Source: Gammaproteobacteria bacterium (lineage in GTDB: Bacteria > Pseudomonadota > Gammaproteobacteria > Steroidobacterales > Woeseiaceae). From it: DNA of 64,000 nt. Both the position numbers and the translations under genes were made by a program. The notes under the pieces are model-generated. The model was given only the letters and a program-made list of their open reading frames with translations. It was not told the origin of the DNA and searched no databases. The first letter of the stretch is position 1. Every line of letters starts with the position of its first letter. Positions 16,325 through 25,523 of this stretch are shown here, in pieces. Location: positions 1 through 64,000 of the forward strand of contig JAHZJK010000033.1 in the NCBI GenBank assembly GCA_022600955.1. Reading direction: 5' to 3'.

Positions 16325-17008
16325 GTGGTCGTAGAGCAGCGATTCGAGTCACGTGAGGCCGCGTCAATTGCAGCAGCAGAATGCATGTCGGGCCTGATCC
16401 GCGGCAAGCTCGACGATACCGGTGTCGCCATGTTCGTTGTCAGTGGTGGCAGTACACCCGCGCAATGCTTCGCTGCACTGTCACGAATGCCTTTGGACTG
16501 GGGCAGTACCAGCGTGGCGTTGTCGGACGAGCGTTGGGTGCCGAACGATCATGCGGATAGCAATGAAAGACTCATACGTGACACGTTATTGACGAACGCT
16601 GCGAGCGAGGCCTCGGTCTTGCCTGTTTATCGCGATGGCATTTCTGCAGAGAAGCGTTGCGATGATTTGCAACAGTGCCGACCGAAGAGTGGCTTTGCCT
16701 GTTCGCTGGTCGGGATGGGAAGCGACGGTCATTTTGCGTCGCTGTTCCCTGATGCGGGCGGTCTCGCGGAGGGACTGTCGCAGGGTACAGAGAAGTTCTA
16801 CATGCCCGTGACAACAGCCGCGAGCCCACACCCTCGCATCAGCATGACGCTTGCGGCATTGCTGCAGAGTGAACTGCTGCTGCTGCTGTTTTTCGGCGAA
16901 GACAAATACGCTGTGTATGAGAGGGCCAAGACTGGTGACAAAGAGTTTCCTGTTGCGCACCTCCTGCAACAGGACACGGTCGACATTAACGTTTATTGGG
17001 CGCCGTAG
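16325..17008 (+). CDS. pgl: 6-phosphogluconolactonase
   Basis: A 227-residue enzyme of the DevB/SOL type hydrolysing 6-phosphogluconolactone. The motifs [12 protein letters not shown] and [14 protein letters not shown] are typical. GTG 16325, one base after the zwf stop, is taken as the start; the frame is open upstream inside zwf. Sixteen bases separate it from edd, so the genes form one operon. Confidence 0.92.
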   Translation: MVVEQRFESREAASIAAAECMSGLIRGKLDDTGVAMFVVSGGSTPAQCFAALSRMPLDWGSTSVALSDERWVPNDHADSNERLIRDTLLTNAASEASVLPVYRDGISAEKRCDDLQQCRPKSGFACSLVGMGSDGHFASLFPDAGGLAEGLSQGTEKFYMPVTTAASPHPRISMTLAALLQSELLLLLFFGEDKYAVYERAKTGDKEFPVAHLLQQDTVDINVYWAP

Positions 17009-17024
17009 CGCCCTGGGTATTTGC

Positions 17025-18824
17025 ATGAATCCTGTAATAGAAGAAGTTACCGCTCGAATCATCGAACGTAGCAAGACAAGCCGAGCCGCGTATCTCGCCA
17101 GAATTCTTGATGCCGCGAACAACGGACCGGCACGTGGAGCGCTGTCGTGCAGCAATCTCGCGCACGGCTTTGCCGCGTGTGGCACGGGTGACAAGAAGGC
17201 ACTGTCCGGTGACGTGGTACCTAACATCGCGATCGTATCCGCCTACAACGACATGCTCAGCGCACACCAGCCGTTCGAGACGTATCCCGCGCTGATCAAG
17301 AAAACGGCGACGGAAGAGGGCGCGGTCGCCCAGTTCGCTGGCGGCGTTCCGGCAATGTGTGACGGTGTTACGCAGGGACAGGACGGCATGGACTTGTCGC
17401 TGTTCAGTCGTGACGTCATCGCGCTGTCGACTGCAGTGGCCTTGTCCCACAACATGTTCGACGCAGTACTGTGTCTGGGTATTTGCGACAAGATTGTACC
17501 GGGACTGTTAATCGGGTCACTTTCATTTGGCCACTTGCCGGTCGCGTTCGTACCTGCGGGACCCATGGTCTCTGGACTTAGCAACAAAGAAAAAGCACGT
17601 ATTCGCGAGGAGTATGCCAACGGCAAGATTGGCCGTGACGAGTTACTTGCTGCGGAGTCTGCCGCCTATCACGCGCCGGGTACCTGCACCTTCTACGGCA
17701 CAGCGAATAGCAATCAAATGCTGATGGAGTTCATGGGACTGCAGCTGCCGAGCGGTTCGTTTGTAAACCCGGGTACAGAATTGCGTGATGCGTTGACCGC
17801 CGATATCACGCGCCGCGTGCTCGCGAAAACCAACCTTGGCAATGACTACTTGCCGCTGGCGAAGATCGTCGACGAAAAAGCGATCGTTAACGGTATCATC
17901 GGTCTGCTGTCGACCGGTGGCTCAACGAATCATACGATCCACCTGGTGGCCATCGCCGCTGCGGCAGGCATTGTGATCGACTGGCAGGACTTTTCGGACT
18001 TGTCAGCCGTCGTTCCGCTGTTAGCTCGCGTCTATCCCAATGGTTCAGCGGACGTCAATCACTTTCACGCTGCCGGCGGGCTTGGTTTCATCATCAATGA
18101 CATGCTCGACAATGGTCTGTTGCACGCTGATGTCAATACGATCCTTGGGCATGGCCTCGACAGGTTCTGCCAGGAACCGCAACTTGAAGCCAATCAGCTG
18201 ACATGGCAAGCCGCGCCGACCACATCGCTGGATGAGGATATTCTCAGGCCGTGCAAGCGTCCATTCAGTGATGAAGGTGGCATGCAGCTTGTGCAAGGCA
18301 ACCTCGGGCGCGCGATTGTAAAGGTGTCCGCCGTGGATCCCTCTCACTACTCTGTAACTGCACCCGCAAAAGTATTTCTCACGCAGCAGGCATTTGTCGA
18401 TGCATTCAATGACGGAGGCCTGGAGCAGGATTTCGTCGCCGTTTTGTCGGGCCAGGGGCCGCGTGCGAACGGTATGCCCGAGTTACACAAACTCACCCCG
18501 TACCTGGGTGTCTTGCAGAATCGCGGATTCAAGGTCGCGCTGGTGACGGACGGGCGCATGTCCGGTGCGTCCGGAAAAATTCTTGCGGCCATCCAGGTTA
18601 CGCCGGAGGCAGTCTGCGATGGCGTTATTGGCAAAATTCGTGACGGTGACATGATCACCGTGTGCGCGAACAGCGGGGAGCTTTCTGTAGCTGCTGACGA
18701 TGTGATTGAGGTTCGCGATGCAAATGTCACCATGGCCCCTCAACAGGGTATGGGTCGCGAGTTGTTCACAGCGTTCAGGGATCGCGCTGGCAGTGCGGAG
18801 TCTGGCGCAAGCTTGTTTGACTGA
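17025..18824 (+). CDS. edd: phosphogluconate dehydratase
   Basis: A 599-residue [4Fe-4S] dehydratase of the IlvD/Edd family, making 2-keto-3-deoxy-6-phosphogluconate. It contains the conserved [24 protein letters not shown] block (here [20 protein letters not shown]), a [20 protein letters not shown] block and a C-terminal [12 protein letters not shown] block. ATG 17025 matches the expected N-terminus. The partner aldolase gene (eda) is not next to it or elsewhere in the window. Confidence 0.96.
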   Translation: MNPVIEEVTARIIERSKTSRAAYLARILDAANNGPARGALSCSNLAHGFAACGTGDKKALSGDVVPNIAIVSAYNDMLSAHQPFETYPALIKKTATEEGAVAQFAGGVPAMCDGVTQGQDGMDLSLFSRDVIALSTAVALSHNMFDAVLCLGICDKIVPGLLIGSLSFGHLPVAFVPAGPMVSGLSNKEKARIREEYANGKIGRDELLAAESAAYHAPGTCTFYGTANSNQMLMEFMGLQLPSGSFVNPGTELRDALTADITRRVLAKTNLGNDYLPLAKIVDEKAIVNGIIGLLSTGGSTNHTIHLVAIAAAAGIVIDWQDFSDLSAVVPLLARVYPNGSADVNHFHAAGGLGFIINDMLDNGLLHADVNTILGHGLDRFCQEPQLEANQLTWQAAPTTSLDEDILRPCKRPFSDEGGMQLVQGNLGRAIVKVSAVDPSHYSVTAPAKVFLTQQAFVDAFNDGGLEQDFVAVLSGQGPRANGMPELHKLTPYLGVLQNRGFKVALVTDGRMSGASGKILAAIQVTPEAVCDGVIGKIRDGDMITVCANSGELSVAADDVIEVRDANVTMAPQQGMGRELFTAFRDRAGSAESGASLFD

Positions 18825-18871
18825 GCATAGAGTGGGTGCGGCTTCAGCCAGCGTATGAGAGCATAGCGCGC

Positions 18872-19852
18872 ATGACGACCAAGACGCTTTTGATCGGTGA
18901 TATCGGTGGAACCAACGCACGGTTTGCGCTTGCTCGCGACGATGAGCCTGGGTTTCATGATGCACTGACATTGAAATGCGCGGACTACGCATCCGGTGAC
19001 GACGCGATACAGGATTACCTGTCGCAGGTATCCGCAGGCAGCCCGGACGTTGTTTGCCTTGCAGCCGCCGGCCCTGTTATCGACGGCACCGTTCGAATGA
19101 CGAACAACCACTGGACCTTGTCGACTGCGGACATCACGGACGACTTCAGGCCTGATGCTGTGCGACTGATGAACGACTTTGCTGCAATCGCATACTCAAT
19201 TCCCTGGCTGGCTGACTCAGATCACGAATCAATCGGTTTGCCAAAATCGGATCGTCTCCCCGATCACGATTTCACTGTCGCGATAGTCGGTCCCGGTACT
19301 GGTCTCGGAACGGCCGGCCTTTGCCGTCGCGGCGACACTTTGTTTCCCATAGTCGGCGAAGGTGGTCATATTGGGTTCGCGCCGAAGTCACAGGTCCAGC
19401 TCGAGATTCTGACAGCACTCCGCGACAAGTTCGACCGCGTATCCATAGAACGACTGGTTTCCGGTGCCGGGCTGGAAAACATCTACTGGGCCCTGAATCT
19501 CCTGTATGGGGAAAAACGCACGCAACTGTCGGCGCGGGAAATATTCGCGCATTCGATCGATGGATCGGACCCACGTGCCGTTGATTCCACACATATGTTT
19601 TTTGAAATTCTCGGCCAGGTAGCAGGGGATCTCGCACTGACGTTAGGTGCAGAAGATGGGGTCTACATTGCTGGTGGCATCGCCAAACGCTATCCGGAGA
19701 TGATGCACAACAGCGGGTTTCGCAACGCGTTCGAAAACAAGGGCCGGCATCGTGCACTTATGGAGCGCATTCCGACGCAGTTGATTACACATGATGAGCC
19801 GGGACTATTAGGCGTTGCTTATTGTGCGCTCGAGTTGTCGGCGTCATCCTGA
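18872..19852 (+). CDS. glk: glucokinase
   Basis: A 326-residue ROK-unrelated bacterial glucokinase, with the phosphate-binding start LLIGDIGGTNARFAL and the motif GPGTGLGTAGL. It phosphorylates glucose to glucose-6-phosphate for zwf. ATG 18872 is preferred because the protein then starts MTTKTLLIGDIGG; GTG 18836 is an in-frame alternative. It is last in the Entner-Doudoroff operon, and its end overlaps the convergent DUF2189 gene by 34 bases. Confidence 0.94.
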   Translation: MTTKTLLIGDIGGTNARFALARDDEPGFHDALTLKCADYASGDDAIQDYLSQVSAGSPDVVCLAAAGPVIDGTVRMTNNHWTLSTADITDDFRPDAVRLMNDFAAIAYSIPWLADSDHESIGLPKSDRLPDHDFTVAIVGPGTGLGTAGLCRRGDTLFPIVGEGGHIGFAPKSQVQLEILTALRDKFDRVSIERLVSGAGLENIYWALNLLYGEKRTQLSAREIFAHSIDGSDPRAVDSTHMFFEILGQVAGDLALTLGAEDGVYIAGGIAKRYPEMMHNSGFRNAFENKGRHRALMERIPTQLITHDEPGLLGVAYCALELSASS

Positions 19853-20673
19853 CGCAATTTTTCCGGGCGTGGGACTGACGTAATGCCCACCTCGTGGCGA
19901 GGGAACTGTTCGGCATCAATGGTTTCAAGGTAGCCATGCCAGGCGGCATAGCCGATCACGGGTATCACAACGACCAAGCCAATAAACGCTGTCGCAACGC
20001 CGACCAGCAGCGATATCACGATTATTGTTAGCCACACAAACATCGCCCGTTTGTTGCGCAGCACGGCGTTAATCGAAGTCACAATAGCCGTGATGCTGTC
20101 GACATTGCGATGCATGATCATCGGCAACGAAAATGCGCTCGCGGAAAATGTTACTGCCGCGAAAACGGCCCCGATTGACGACCCGAACGCGAGGTAACCG
20201 GCGAGTTCTCTCATCGTTGGATTGCCATCCGTCGGAAAAAAGACAGTGACCATGACGGCAGCGCGTGCCCAGACCAGGAAGATCACGAGTAGCACGAGCG
20301 CGAAAATCATTTCATTGCCGAAATGGCGTTTGAAAGCAGCGCGAAAACTGCGCGTGATTAGCGCCGGTTGGCCACGTTCAAGCTGTGCACTGATGGCATA
20401 AAGGCCGATACACGTCAGTGGTGCAATAAAAACGAAGCCGCCAAGCATCGCGAACATGAACCATTGGCTGCCCTGCATCCATGCCAGCAACGAGACTACA
20501 GCGATGAGAATTGCGACTGTAAGTCCATAGGCGAGGCTCTGTTGCGGTGCCTGCAGCATGTCCGCAATACCCGCACGGACCCAGCCAAGAGGTGCCCAGG
20601 GTGACAGCTTCCTGCAGGGTGCGACGAATGGCATTTCGTCGCGGTTGGTGCCTGGCTGTTCGACGTCGCTCAT
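19819..20673 (-). CDS. DUF2189 integral membrane protein
   Basis: A 284-residue protein with about six hydrophobic segments. It shows the DUF2189 pattern: an N-terminal VRAGIADMLQAPQQSLAYGL, then GGFVFIAPLTCIGLYAISAQ and RGQPALITRSFRAAF. ATG 20673 (MSDVEQ) has GGGGGAAG at good spacing. Some members lie near cytochrome oxidase genes, but the function is unknown. Here it is convergent with glk and separate from the oxidase locus. Confidence 0.85.
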   Translation of the reverse strand: MSDVEQPGTNRDEMPFVAPCRKLSPWAPLGWVRAGIADMLQAPQQSLAYGLTVAILIAVVSLLAWMQGSQWFMFAMLGGFVFIAPLTCIGLYAISAQLERGQPALITRSFRAAFKRHFGNEMIFALVLLVIFLVWARAAVMVTVFFPTDGNPTMRELAGYLAFGSSIGAVFAAVTFSASAFSLPMIMHRNVDSITAIVTSINAVLRNKRAMFVWLTIIVISLLVGVATAFIGLVVVIPVIGYAAWHGYLETIDAEQFPRHEVGITSVPRPEKLRQDDADNSSAQ

Positions 20674-20781
20674 TGCCACTTCCCCCAACTAATTGTCCGA
20701 TCGCAGGAATGATGTGACATTTGCGGCGTGGCCGCAATTCGTGGAAACCCGCAATAGGCGGATGAGTCTTGTCAGGCCGGC

Positions 20782-21531
20782 TTACGCGACTGGCACAAAC
20801 GCCGGATTGTCGAGCACCCGGACGGCGACCTGCTGGCCCGTGACCGAATAGCCGATGTACTCATACTCAAGCCCGGAACGTTGCACGAATTCCTGGAACG
20901 CCTTGAATTCATGTTGTTGCCAGCGATGAAAGTTGTAGTACTCGTCAAACAGGATGATCGTGCCGGCTTGCAGGCGGCTGCCCAGCAAGTCAAAAATCGT
21001 GACGGTTGACGAGTACAGGTCACAGTCAACATGCAGAAAAGCAACAGGGGCATCGTTTTCTTGCAGGAAGCCAGGCAGCGTTGCGTCGAAGTAACCGACG
21101 TGAAACTCGACATTGTCGGGGACCTTCGGCATTTTCCGCTGCGCAAATGCACCGACTGGATTGCCGTTCCAGTGCTCCTGGATACCCTCAAACGAGTCAA
21201 AACCGTGCACGGTCGTTTCTGCTTGTGATGCGATCCAGCGCATCGATTTGCCGCGACCGACGCCAAATTCGAGATACAGACCTTGCTTATTCACTTCGTC
21301 GAGGGCAAAACGGACCAAATGTGGATGCTTCTCGAAGTAGGGCGCGTCGACCATGTTTGCCTTGATGTATTCGAAGGTGTCTTTCTTCGCCTCAAGACTC
21401 ATGTCGACGAGCAGGTTGGACGAGTAGTGCTTGAGCATGAATCGTCTGAAGACGAATTCGCTCAAGGTACGCTTGAATAAAGGCATGTGGACCGCTCTGT
21501 AAGCCAATTTGGACGCCGCGTACGGTACCAC
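20782..21531 (-). CDS. TylF/MycF-like SAM-dependent O-methyltransferase
   Basis: A 249-residue class I methyltransferase of the macrocin O-methyltransferase family. Motif I is LYLEFGVGRGKSMRWIA, and HVDCDLYSSTV is the metal-binding acidic motif used by TylF-type enzymes. FDEYYN follows. These enzymes methylate sugar or other hydroxyls. No sugar-modification cluster surrounds it, so the substrate is unknown. GTG 21531 is used as the start; ATG 21486 (MPLFKRTLSE) is possible. Confidence 0.82.
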   Translation of the reverse strand: MVPYAASKLAYRAVHMPLFKRTLSEFVFRRFMLKHYSSNLLVDMSLEAKKDTFEYIKANMVDAPYFEKHPHLVRFALDEVNKQGLYLEFGVGRGKSMRWIASQAETTVHGFDSFEGIQEHWNGNPVGAFAQRKMPKVPDNVEFHVGYFDATLPGFLQENDAPVAFLHVDCDLYSSTVTIFDLLGSRLQAGTIILFDEYYNFHRWQQHEFKAFQEFVQRSGLEYEYIGYSVTGQQVAVRVLDNPAFVPVA

Positions 21532-21567
21532 AAACGAGACTTCAGCCGCGAGGTATAGGCGGGCGAT

Positions 21568-22995
21568 TTATTCGACTTTTGCCGCGAATAGCAATTCGAA
21601 AGATGGCACGCCTGCTGTCGCAATACTCGCGAGTGTTCCGGTCAGCGTAATTCGCACCGCGTCGACCTGGGCATCGAAACCCCCGGCGTCCGGTGTTGGC
21701 ACGTAGGCATAGCTGACACCGCCGTCATCAGAGTATTCGATCAGCCCGACTGCAATGCCCGGAGCCACCGGCGAGCCGGACGTGTCGAGCACGACCGGGC
21801 CGCCCGCCTGGCAAAGGTTGCTGACGCACATGCTGAGCTCTTCAGGAATGTCATCGGTGATGATCAGGCTGTCTGCATCGGGCGATATGGAGCCGCGGTT
21901 TTCGATCGCGATTGTGTACTGCACGACCGCATCGGGAATCGCCTTAGGGCCACTGACGCCGTTCACGGGATCAGAAACGGTTGCAACGCGTTTCGCGGTA
22001 TTCAATTCAACGTCAAAGTTGGCGTGAAATGCCGTTGAGGCCGCGACTATGCCCGCTCTTTCAGAGGTGTGGCTGCGTTCCGAGTCATTGTCCTCATCCT
22101 CATCAACGGCAAGCCCAAGTCCGACAGCGCTTTCGCTGCAACGCCGTACCCAGCCACCATTGTTGCCGTCGCGAGAGTTCACAGACGCAACGGCTATTGG
22201 AGATGTGCTGAAGCTCACCGGATAGCCATTAGCGACGCAGCCATTGCTCCAGCCGACAACGTTGTCGGGTGTGAGAATAGCCTGCAGCTGAACGGCTGTT
22301 CCGGATGAATCGACGAACGAGACATTGGCCTGGTCTTCAATCGCCAGAACCGCAACCGATTCAGGTGTTGTGAGCGTGCCGGCGATGGACTCCGCCCGCT
22401 CAAGTGTGATCTGTGCCGACGCCGGGCCGAGATTCTGCAGGCTGACGTCCATGAATGGCTCAGCACTGGATGCCGGTGGGTTCAGCGCTTCATTTGTCGT
22501 TGTCTGGATCTGCGTCAGTACCGCCGGCGAGGACGGGAAAACAGCCGGAAAGCTGACCGACTGCCAGGTCACGGAAATGAAGCGATTTGCAAATGCGGTG
22601 GTAGTCAACTCCTGCGCCGTGATCCGGGTCCCATCCGGAAACTGCCAGTTGCCGGCTTCAATCGCGAGGTATGCCGTATTCATTGCAACGTGTGGCCCGT
22701 CGTTACCACCGGGTTCTGTCTGTACGATTTCAAAGCCCGTTGTTGAGACATTACGAATACGCAGAGTCGCCGGGTCACTACCCTCATTGGTTGGCAGCGC
22801 AAACACCAGTGGCGCGCTCCGAAACGGCTCGGCAAATGTGACTGACGTCCAGCTCGCAACAACGAAAGTATCGGCCACCGTCACAGTGCCCATTTCGAGC
22901 TCGAAAGCGGCTGCCTGCTGTGACGCCACAGCGGCAATCGCGCCAGCCAGGCAGCGCCAGAAGTGGCGTGAAACAGTTTTCTTTAATGCAGTCAT
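21568..22995 (-). CDS. secreted MshQ-like / DUF11-like beta protein
   Basis: A 475-residue protein with a signal peptide (AGAIAAVASQQAAA). The next 130 residues resemble the H-type-lectin-like repeat seen in MshQ/DUF6701 proteins (WTSVTFAEPFRSAPLVFALP and RIRNVSTTGFEIVQTEP). The C-terminus (about residues 340-475) reads as a DUF11-type beta-sandwich with SLIITDDIPEEL. Such proteins are surface or pilus-associated adhesin-like. The start MTALKKTVSRHF is chosen because it places the signal peptide correctly. No pilus genes adjoin. Confidence 0.72.
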   Translation of the reverse strand: MTALKKTVSRHFWRCLAGAIAAVASQQAAAFELEMGTVTVADTFVVASWTSVTFAEPFRSAPLVFALPTNEGSDPATLRIRNVSTTGFEIVQTEPGGNDGPHVAMNTAYLAIEAGNWQFPDGTRITAQELTTTAFANRFISVTWQSVSFPAVFPSSPAVLTQIQTTTNEALNPPASSAEPFMDVSLQNLGPASAQITLERAESIAGTLTTPESVAVLAIEDQANVSFVDSSGTAVQLQAILTPDNVVGWSNGCVANGYPVSFSTSPIAVASVNSRDGNNGGWVRRCSESAVGLGLAVDEDEDNDSERSHTSERAGIVAASTAFHANFDVELNTAKRVATVSDPVNGVSGPKAIPDAVVQYTIAIENRGSISPDADSLIITDDIPEELSMCVSNLCQAGGPVVLDTSGSPVAPGIAVGLIEYSDDGGVSYAYVPTPDAGGFDAQVDAVRITLTGTLASIATAGVPSFELLFAAKVE

Positions 22996-23158
22996 AGGAT
23001 TCACAAGAACGCAGTCGAGACCATACCTCGGCAGACACCGCCTAGCGAGCCGCAATATCACATAATTCGCGGTTTGGTGCGCTACGTCACGCCTCTTTGT
23101 GTGCGCTGCTCGTAGACTTTGGCGCAGTTGGAAATGTCTATATTCCAGGCATCATATT

Positions 23159-25021
23159 ATGTCAAATTCGTCAATAACAGTGCCGTTGCAGAGCAAAGTG
23201 TCACTGACGCTCGTGCTACTGATCGCGGCATTTATTGTCGGTAGCTATGCAGTCTTGCGCACGGTTATTGCGCCTGCTTTCGATGAACTGGAATTATCCG
23301 CAGCACATTCCGACCTGCATCGTGCTGAGGGCGCAATTCTGACCGATATCGAAAATCTCGAAGCCATTACAGCGGACTGGGCGCCCTGGGATGAAATCTA
23401 TTACTACGTTAGCGGCCAGAACCCCGGATTTCGGAAATCCAACCTCGACCGCCCAACACTGACCAATCTCGGCCTCGACCTGATGGCAATTTACAATTCC
23501 AAAAGCGAGTTCGTCTGGGGCCAGGTCCTGGTTGACGGCGAAGAGGTCTCGATCGATACGCTGGAAATACTCAGTCCGGGAAATCCGGCGTCTGAGGGCC
23601 TGACAGAACACAGCGCAATCTCTGATCGTACTGTGGGTTTCGTCAGATCCCTTATCGGGCCAATGATCATAAGTTCCAGACCTATCCTGAAGTCGGATGA
23701 CTCCGGCCCTGTTGCAGGCGCGTTGGTGATGGGCCAGCTACTTGATATTGCTCGGCTCACACGACTTCGTGAGCGCACCGAGGTTGATATGTTGTGGATA
23801 CCGACGATCGAGGGTGAGACGAGTTTCGACGTTAGCACTTTTTCTACGGAATCCACGGCAATTCTCGGCCGGAAGACATTGTCCGACGTACATGGCAAGC
23901 GGATCCTGTTGCTCCAAACGAGAACCCCGCGCAATATTTCATTTCTGGGCGCGCAGACGATAAATGCGGCAATGTCGTTTCTTTTGCTCGCAGGTGTGCT
24001 TGTGACGGCCTTCATCTGGATCATGTTGCGTGGCACAGTCCTGCGGCCGATTGAGCAGCTAACGTCGCATATACACGAAATCCAGGCGAGTGGTGATCTG
24101 TCACGGCAGATCAACATGCCACGTGGAGACGAAATCGGCCGCCTGGCGCGCCAGTTCAATTTCATGGTCACCGATGTTCATGATGTACGAAAGGCGCTGC
24201 TCGATCAGTCATTTAAAGCAGGCAAAGCTGATACAGCGGCAGAAGTTCTGCACAACATTCGCAATGCGATGACGCCGATGATCAATGGTATTGACCGGCT
24301 TCGTAAGTTTTTCGGCATTGCCGACAAGCTGCGGATTCCAGAAGCCGTTGAGGAACTCGCGAATCCGGAGTGCTTGCCCGAGCGCAAGCAGAAGTTCTTG
24401 CAATACATCGAGGCGTCATTCGACCACATCAGGGATGCTGGCGGTGAATCGGCCGCAGATCTCAGGTTGGTGCTGGCGCAAGCAAAACAGGTTGAAGGAA
24501 TCCTGTCAGATCAGGAGCGCTTCGCCAAAGTGGCTCCAATTGCTGAGAACGTCGCGATGCACGAATTGCTCGACGAGGCTGCGCACGTCATACCCAAGGA
24601 AGGTACAACTAAAATAGACGTCAATCTGGACGTAGCTGCCGAACGCGCAGAAGTTCACGCGCACCGCATCGGGCTGGTGCAGGTTATGGGTAACCTCATT
24701 CTGAATGCGTATGAGTCGATCGCCAGAAGTGGCCGAACCAAAGGCCAAATCGCGCTAACGGCCAGTGACGAAATAGTCGATGAGACACCGATGGTGCGGG
24801 TAACGATTCGCGACAACGGCAGCGGTTTCGACGCCGATACGAAATCTCACATTTTTCAGCGTGGCTATACGTCAAAAACCCGTGGAGAAACGACAGGCCT
24901 TGGCCTGCATTGGTGTGCCAATGCTGTCGCAGGCATGGGCGGACGAATCTCCGCTGAAAGCGATGGGGAAGGCTGTGGTGCAGAATTTCACGTGTTGTTG
25001 CCTGCGGCTCAGGGAGGCTAG
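23159..25021 (+). CDS. CHASE4 sensor histidine kinase
   Basis: A 620-residue kinase with TM1 at about 14-34 and a periplasmic CHASE4 domain at about 40-265 (ITADWAPWDEIYYYVSG). TM2 is at 270-290 and HAMP at 290-345. The phosphoacceptor region is unusual (EVLHNIRNAMTPM, His365), and the ATPase domain has N512, DNGSGF and TGLGLHW. This LHN-type H box differs from classic HisKA SHELR sequences. The following receiver gene starts two bases after its stop and is the likely partner. The ligand is unknown. Confidence 0.9.
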   Translation: MSNSSITVPLQSKVSLTLVLLIAAFIVGSYAVLRTVIAPAFDELELSAAHSDLHRAEGAILTDIENLEAITADWAPWDEIYYYVSGQNPGFRKSNLDRPTLTNLGLDLMAIYNSKSEFVWGQVLVDGEEVSIDTLEILSPGNPASEGLTEHSAISDRTVGFVRSLIGPMIISSRPILKSDDSGPVAGALVMGQLLDIARLTRLRERTEVDMLWIPTIEGETSFDVSTFSTESTAILGRKTLSDVHGKRILLLQTRTPRNISFLGAQTINAAMSFLLLAGVLVTAFIWIMLRGTVLRPIEQLTSHIHEIQASGDLSRQINMPRGDEIGRLARQFNFMVTDVHDVRKALLDQSFKAGKADTAAEVLHNIRNAMTPMINGIDRLRKFFGIADKLRIPEAVEELANPECLPERKQKFLQYIEASFDHIRDAGGESAADLRLVLAQAKQVEGILSDQERFAKVAPIAENVAMHELLDEAAHVIPKEGTTKIDVNLDVAAERAEVHAHRIGLVQVMGNLILNAYESIARSGRTKGQIALTASDEIVDETPMVRVTIRDNGSGFDADTKSHIFQRGYTSKTRGETTGLGLHWCANAVAGMGGRISAESDGEGCGAEFHVLLPAAQGG

Positions 25022-25023
25022 TT

Positions 25024-25518
25024 TTGCACAGTGTAAGTGATCGAGAGCTTATTAAGGTCTTGGTGGCGGACGACGACGACTATGTCCTCGAATGCTATCG
25101 AGAGGCTTTTGCTGACGAAGAACCCACGAGCAGCCTGCGGGCATTGAATGCGTTGGAGGCGGAGTTGTTCGACCCGGAGGTTGCTGCAGAAGATCCTCCG
25201 AAGTTCGACGTTGTTGAGTGCCATCAGGGCGACGAGGCGATCGAATACGCGAAACAGGCACAGCAGCTCGGGCAGCCTTTTGATGTCGTCATCCTCGACA
25301 TAAGAATGCCGCCGGGCATTGATGGTGTTGAGGCTGGCAGCAGGATTCGAAAGCTCGATCCCAACGTCCAGATCGTTTTCGTATCCGGATACTCGGAGAT
25401 TCCGATGGAGGAATTGCAGCGCCGCGTGCCACCTCCGATTCGTTTGCACTACTTCAACAAACCCTTGTCATTCGCGCAGCTTGCTGAAGATGTTGTGTCG
25501 ATGGTTCGGGCCCACTGA
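25024..25518 (+). CDS. stand-alone receiver protein with insertion
   Basis: A 164-residue receiver domain with acidic pocket VADDDD (Asp17/18), phospho-acceptor Asp92 (ILDIRMPPGIDG), Ser/Thr switch in FVSGY and Lys in NKPLS. The spacing between acidic pocket and acceptor is about 30 residues longer than usual, because of an insertion after helix 1 (LRALNALEAELF and following). TTG 25024 has GGAGG seven bases upstream. There is no output domain, so it probably relays phosphate. The GGDEF-EAL protein downstream shares the insertion. Confidence 0.88.
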   Translation: MHSVSDRELIKVLVADDDDYVLECYREAFADEEPTSSLRALNALEAELFDPEVAAEDPPKFDVVECHQGDEAIEYAKQAQQLGQPFDVVILDIRMPPGIDGVEAGSRIRKLDPNVQIVFVSGYSEIPMEELQRRVPPPIRLHYFNKPLSFAQLAEDVVSMVRAH

Positions 25519-25523
25519 GCACT

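Noticed and set aside
22325..23065. 246-codon plus-strand frame across the secreted protein gene
   Set aside because: The opposite strand has a signal peptide and recognisable beta domains. This frame has neither.
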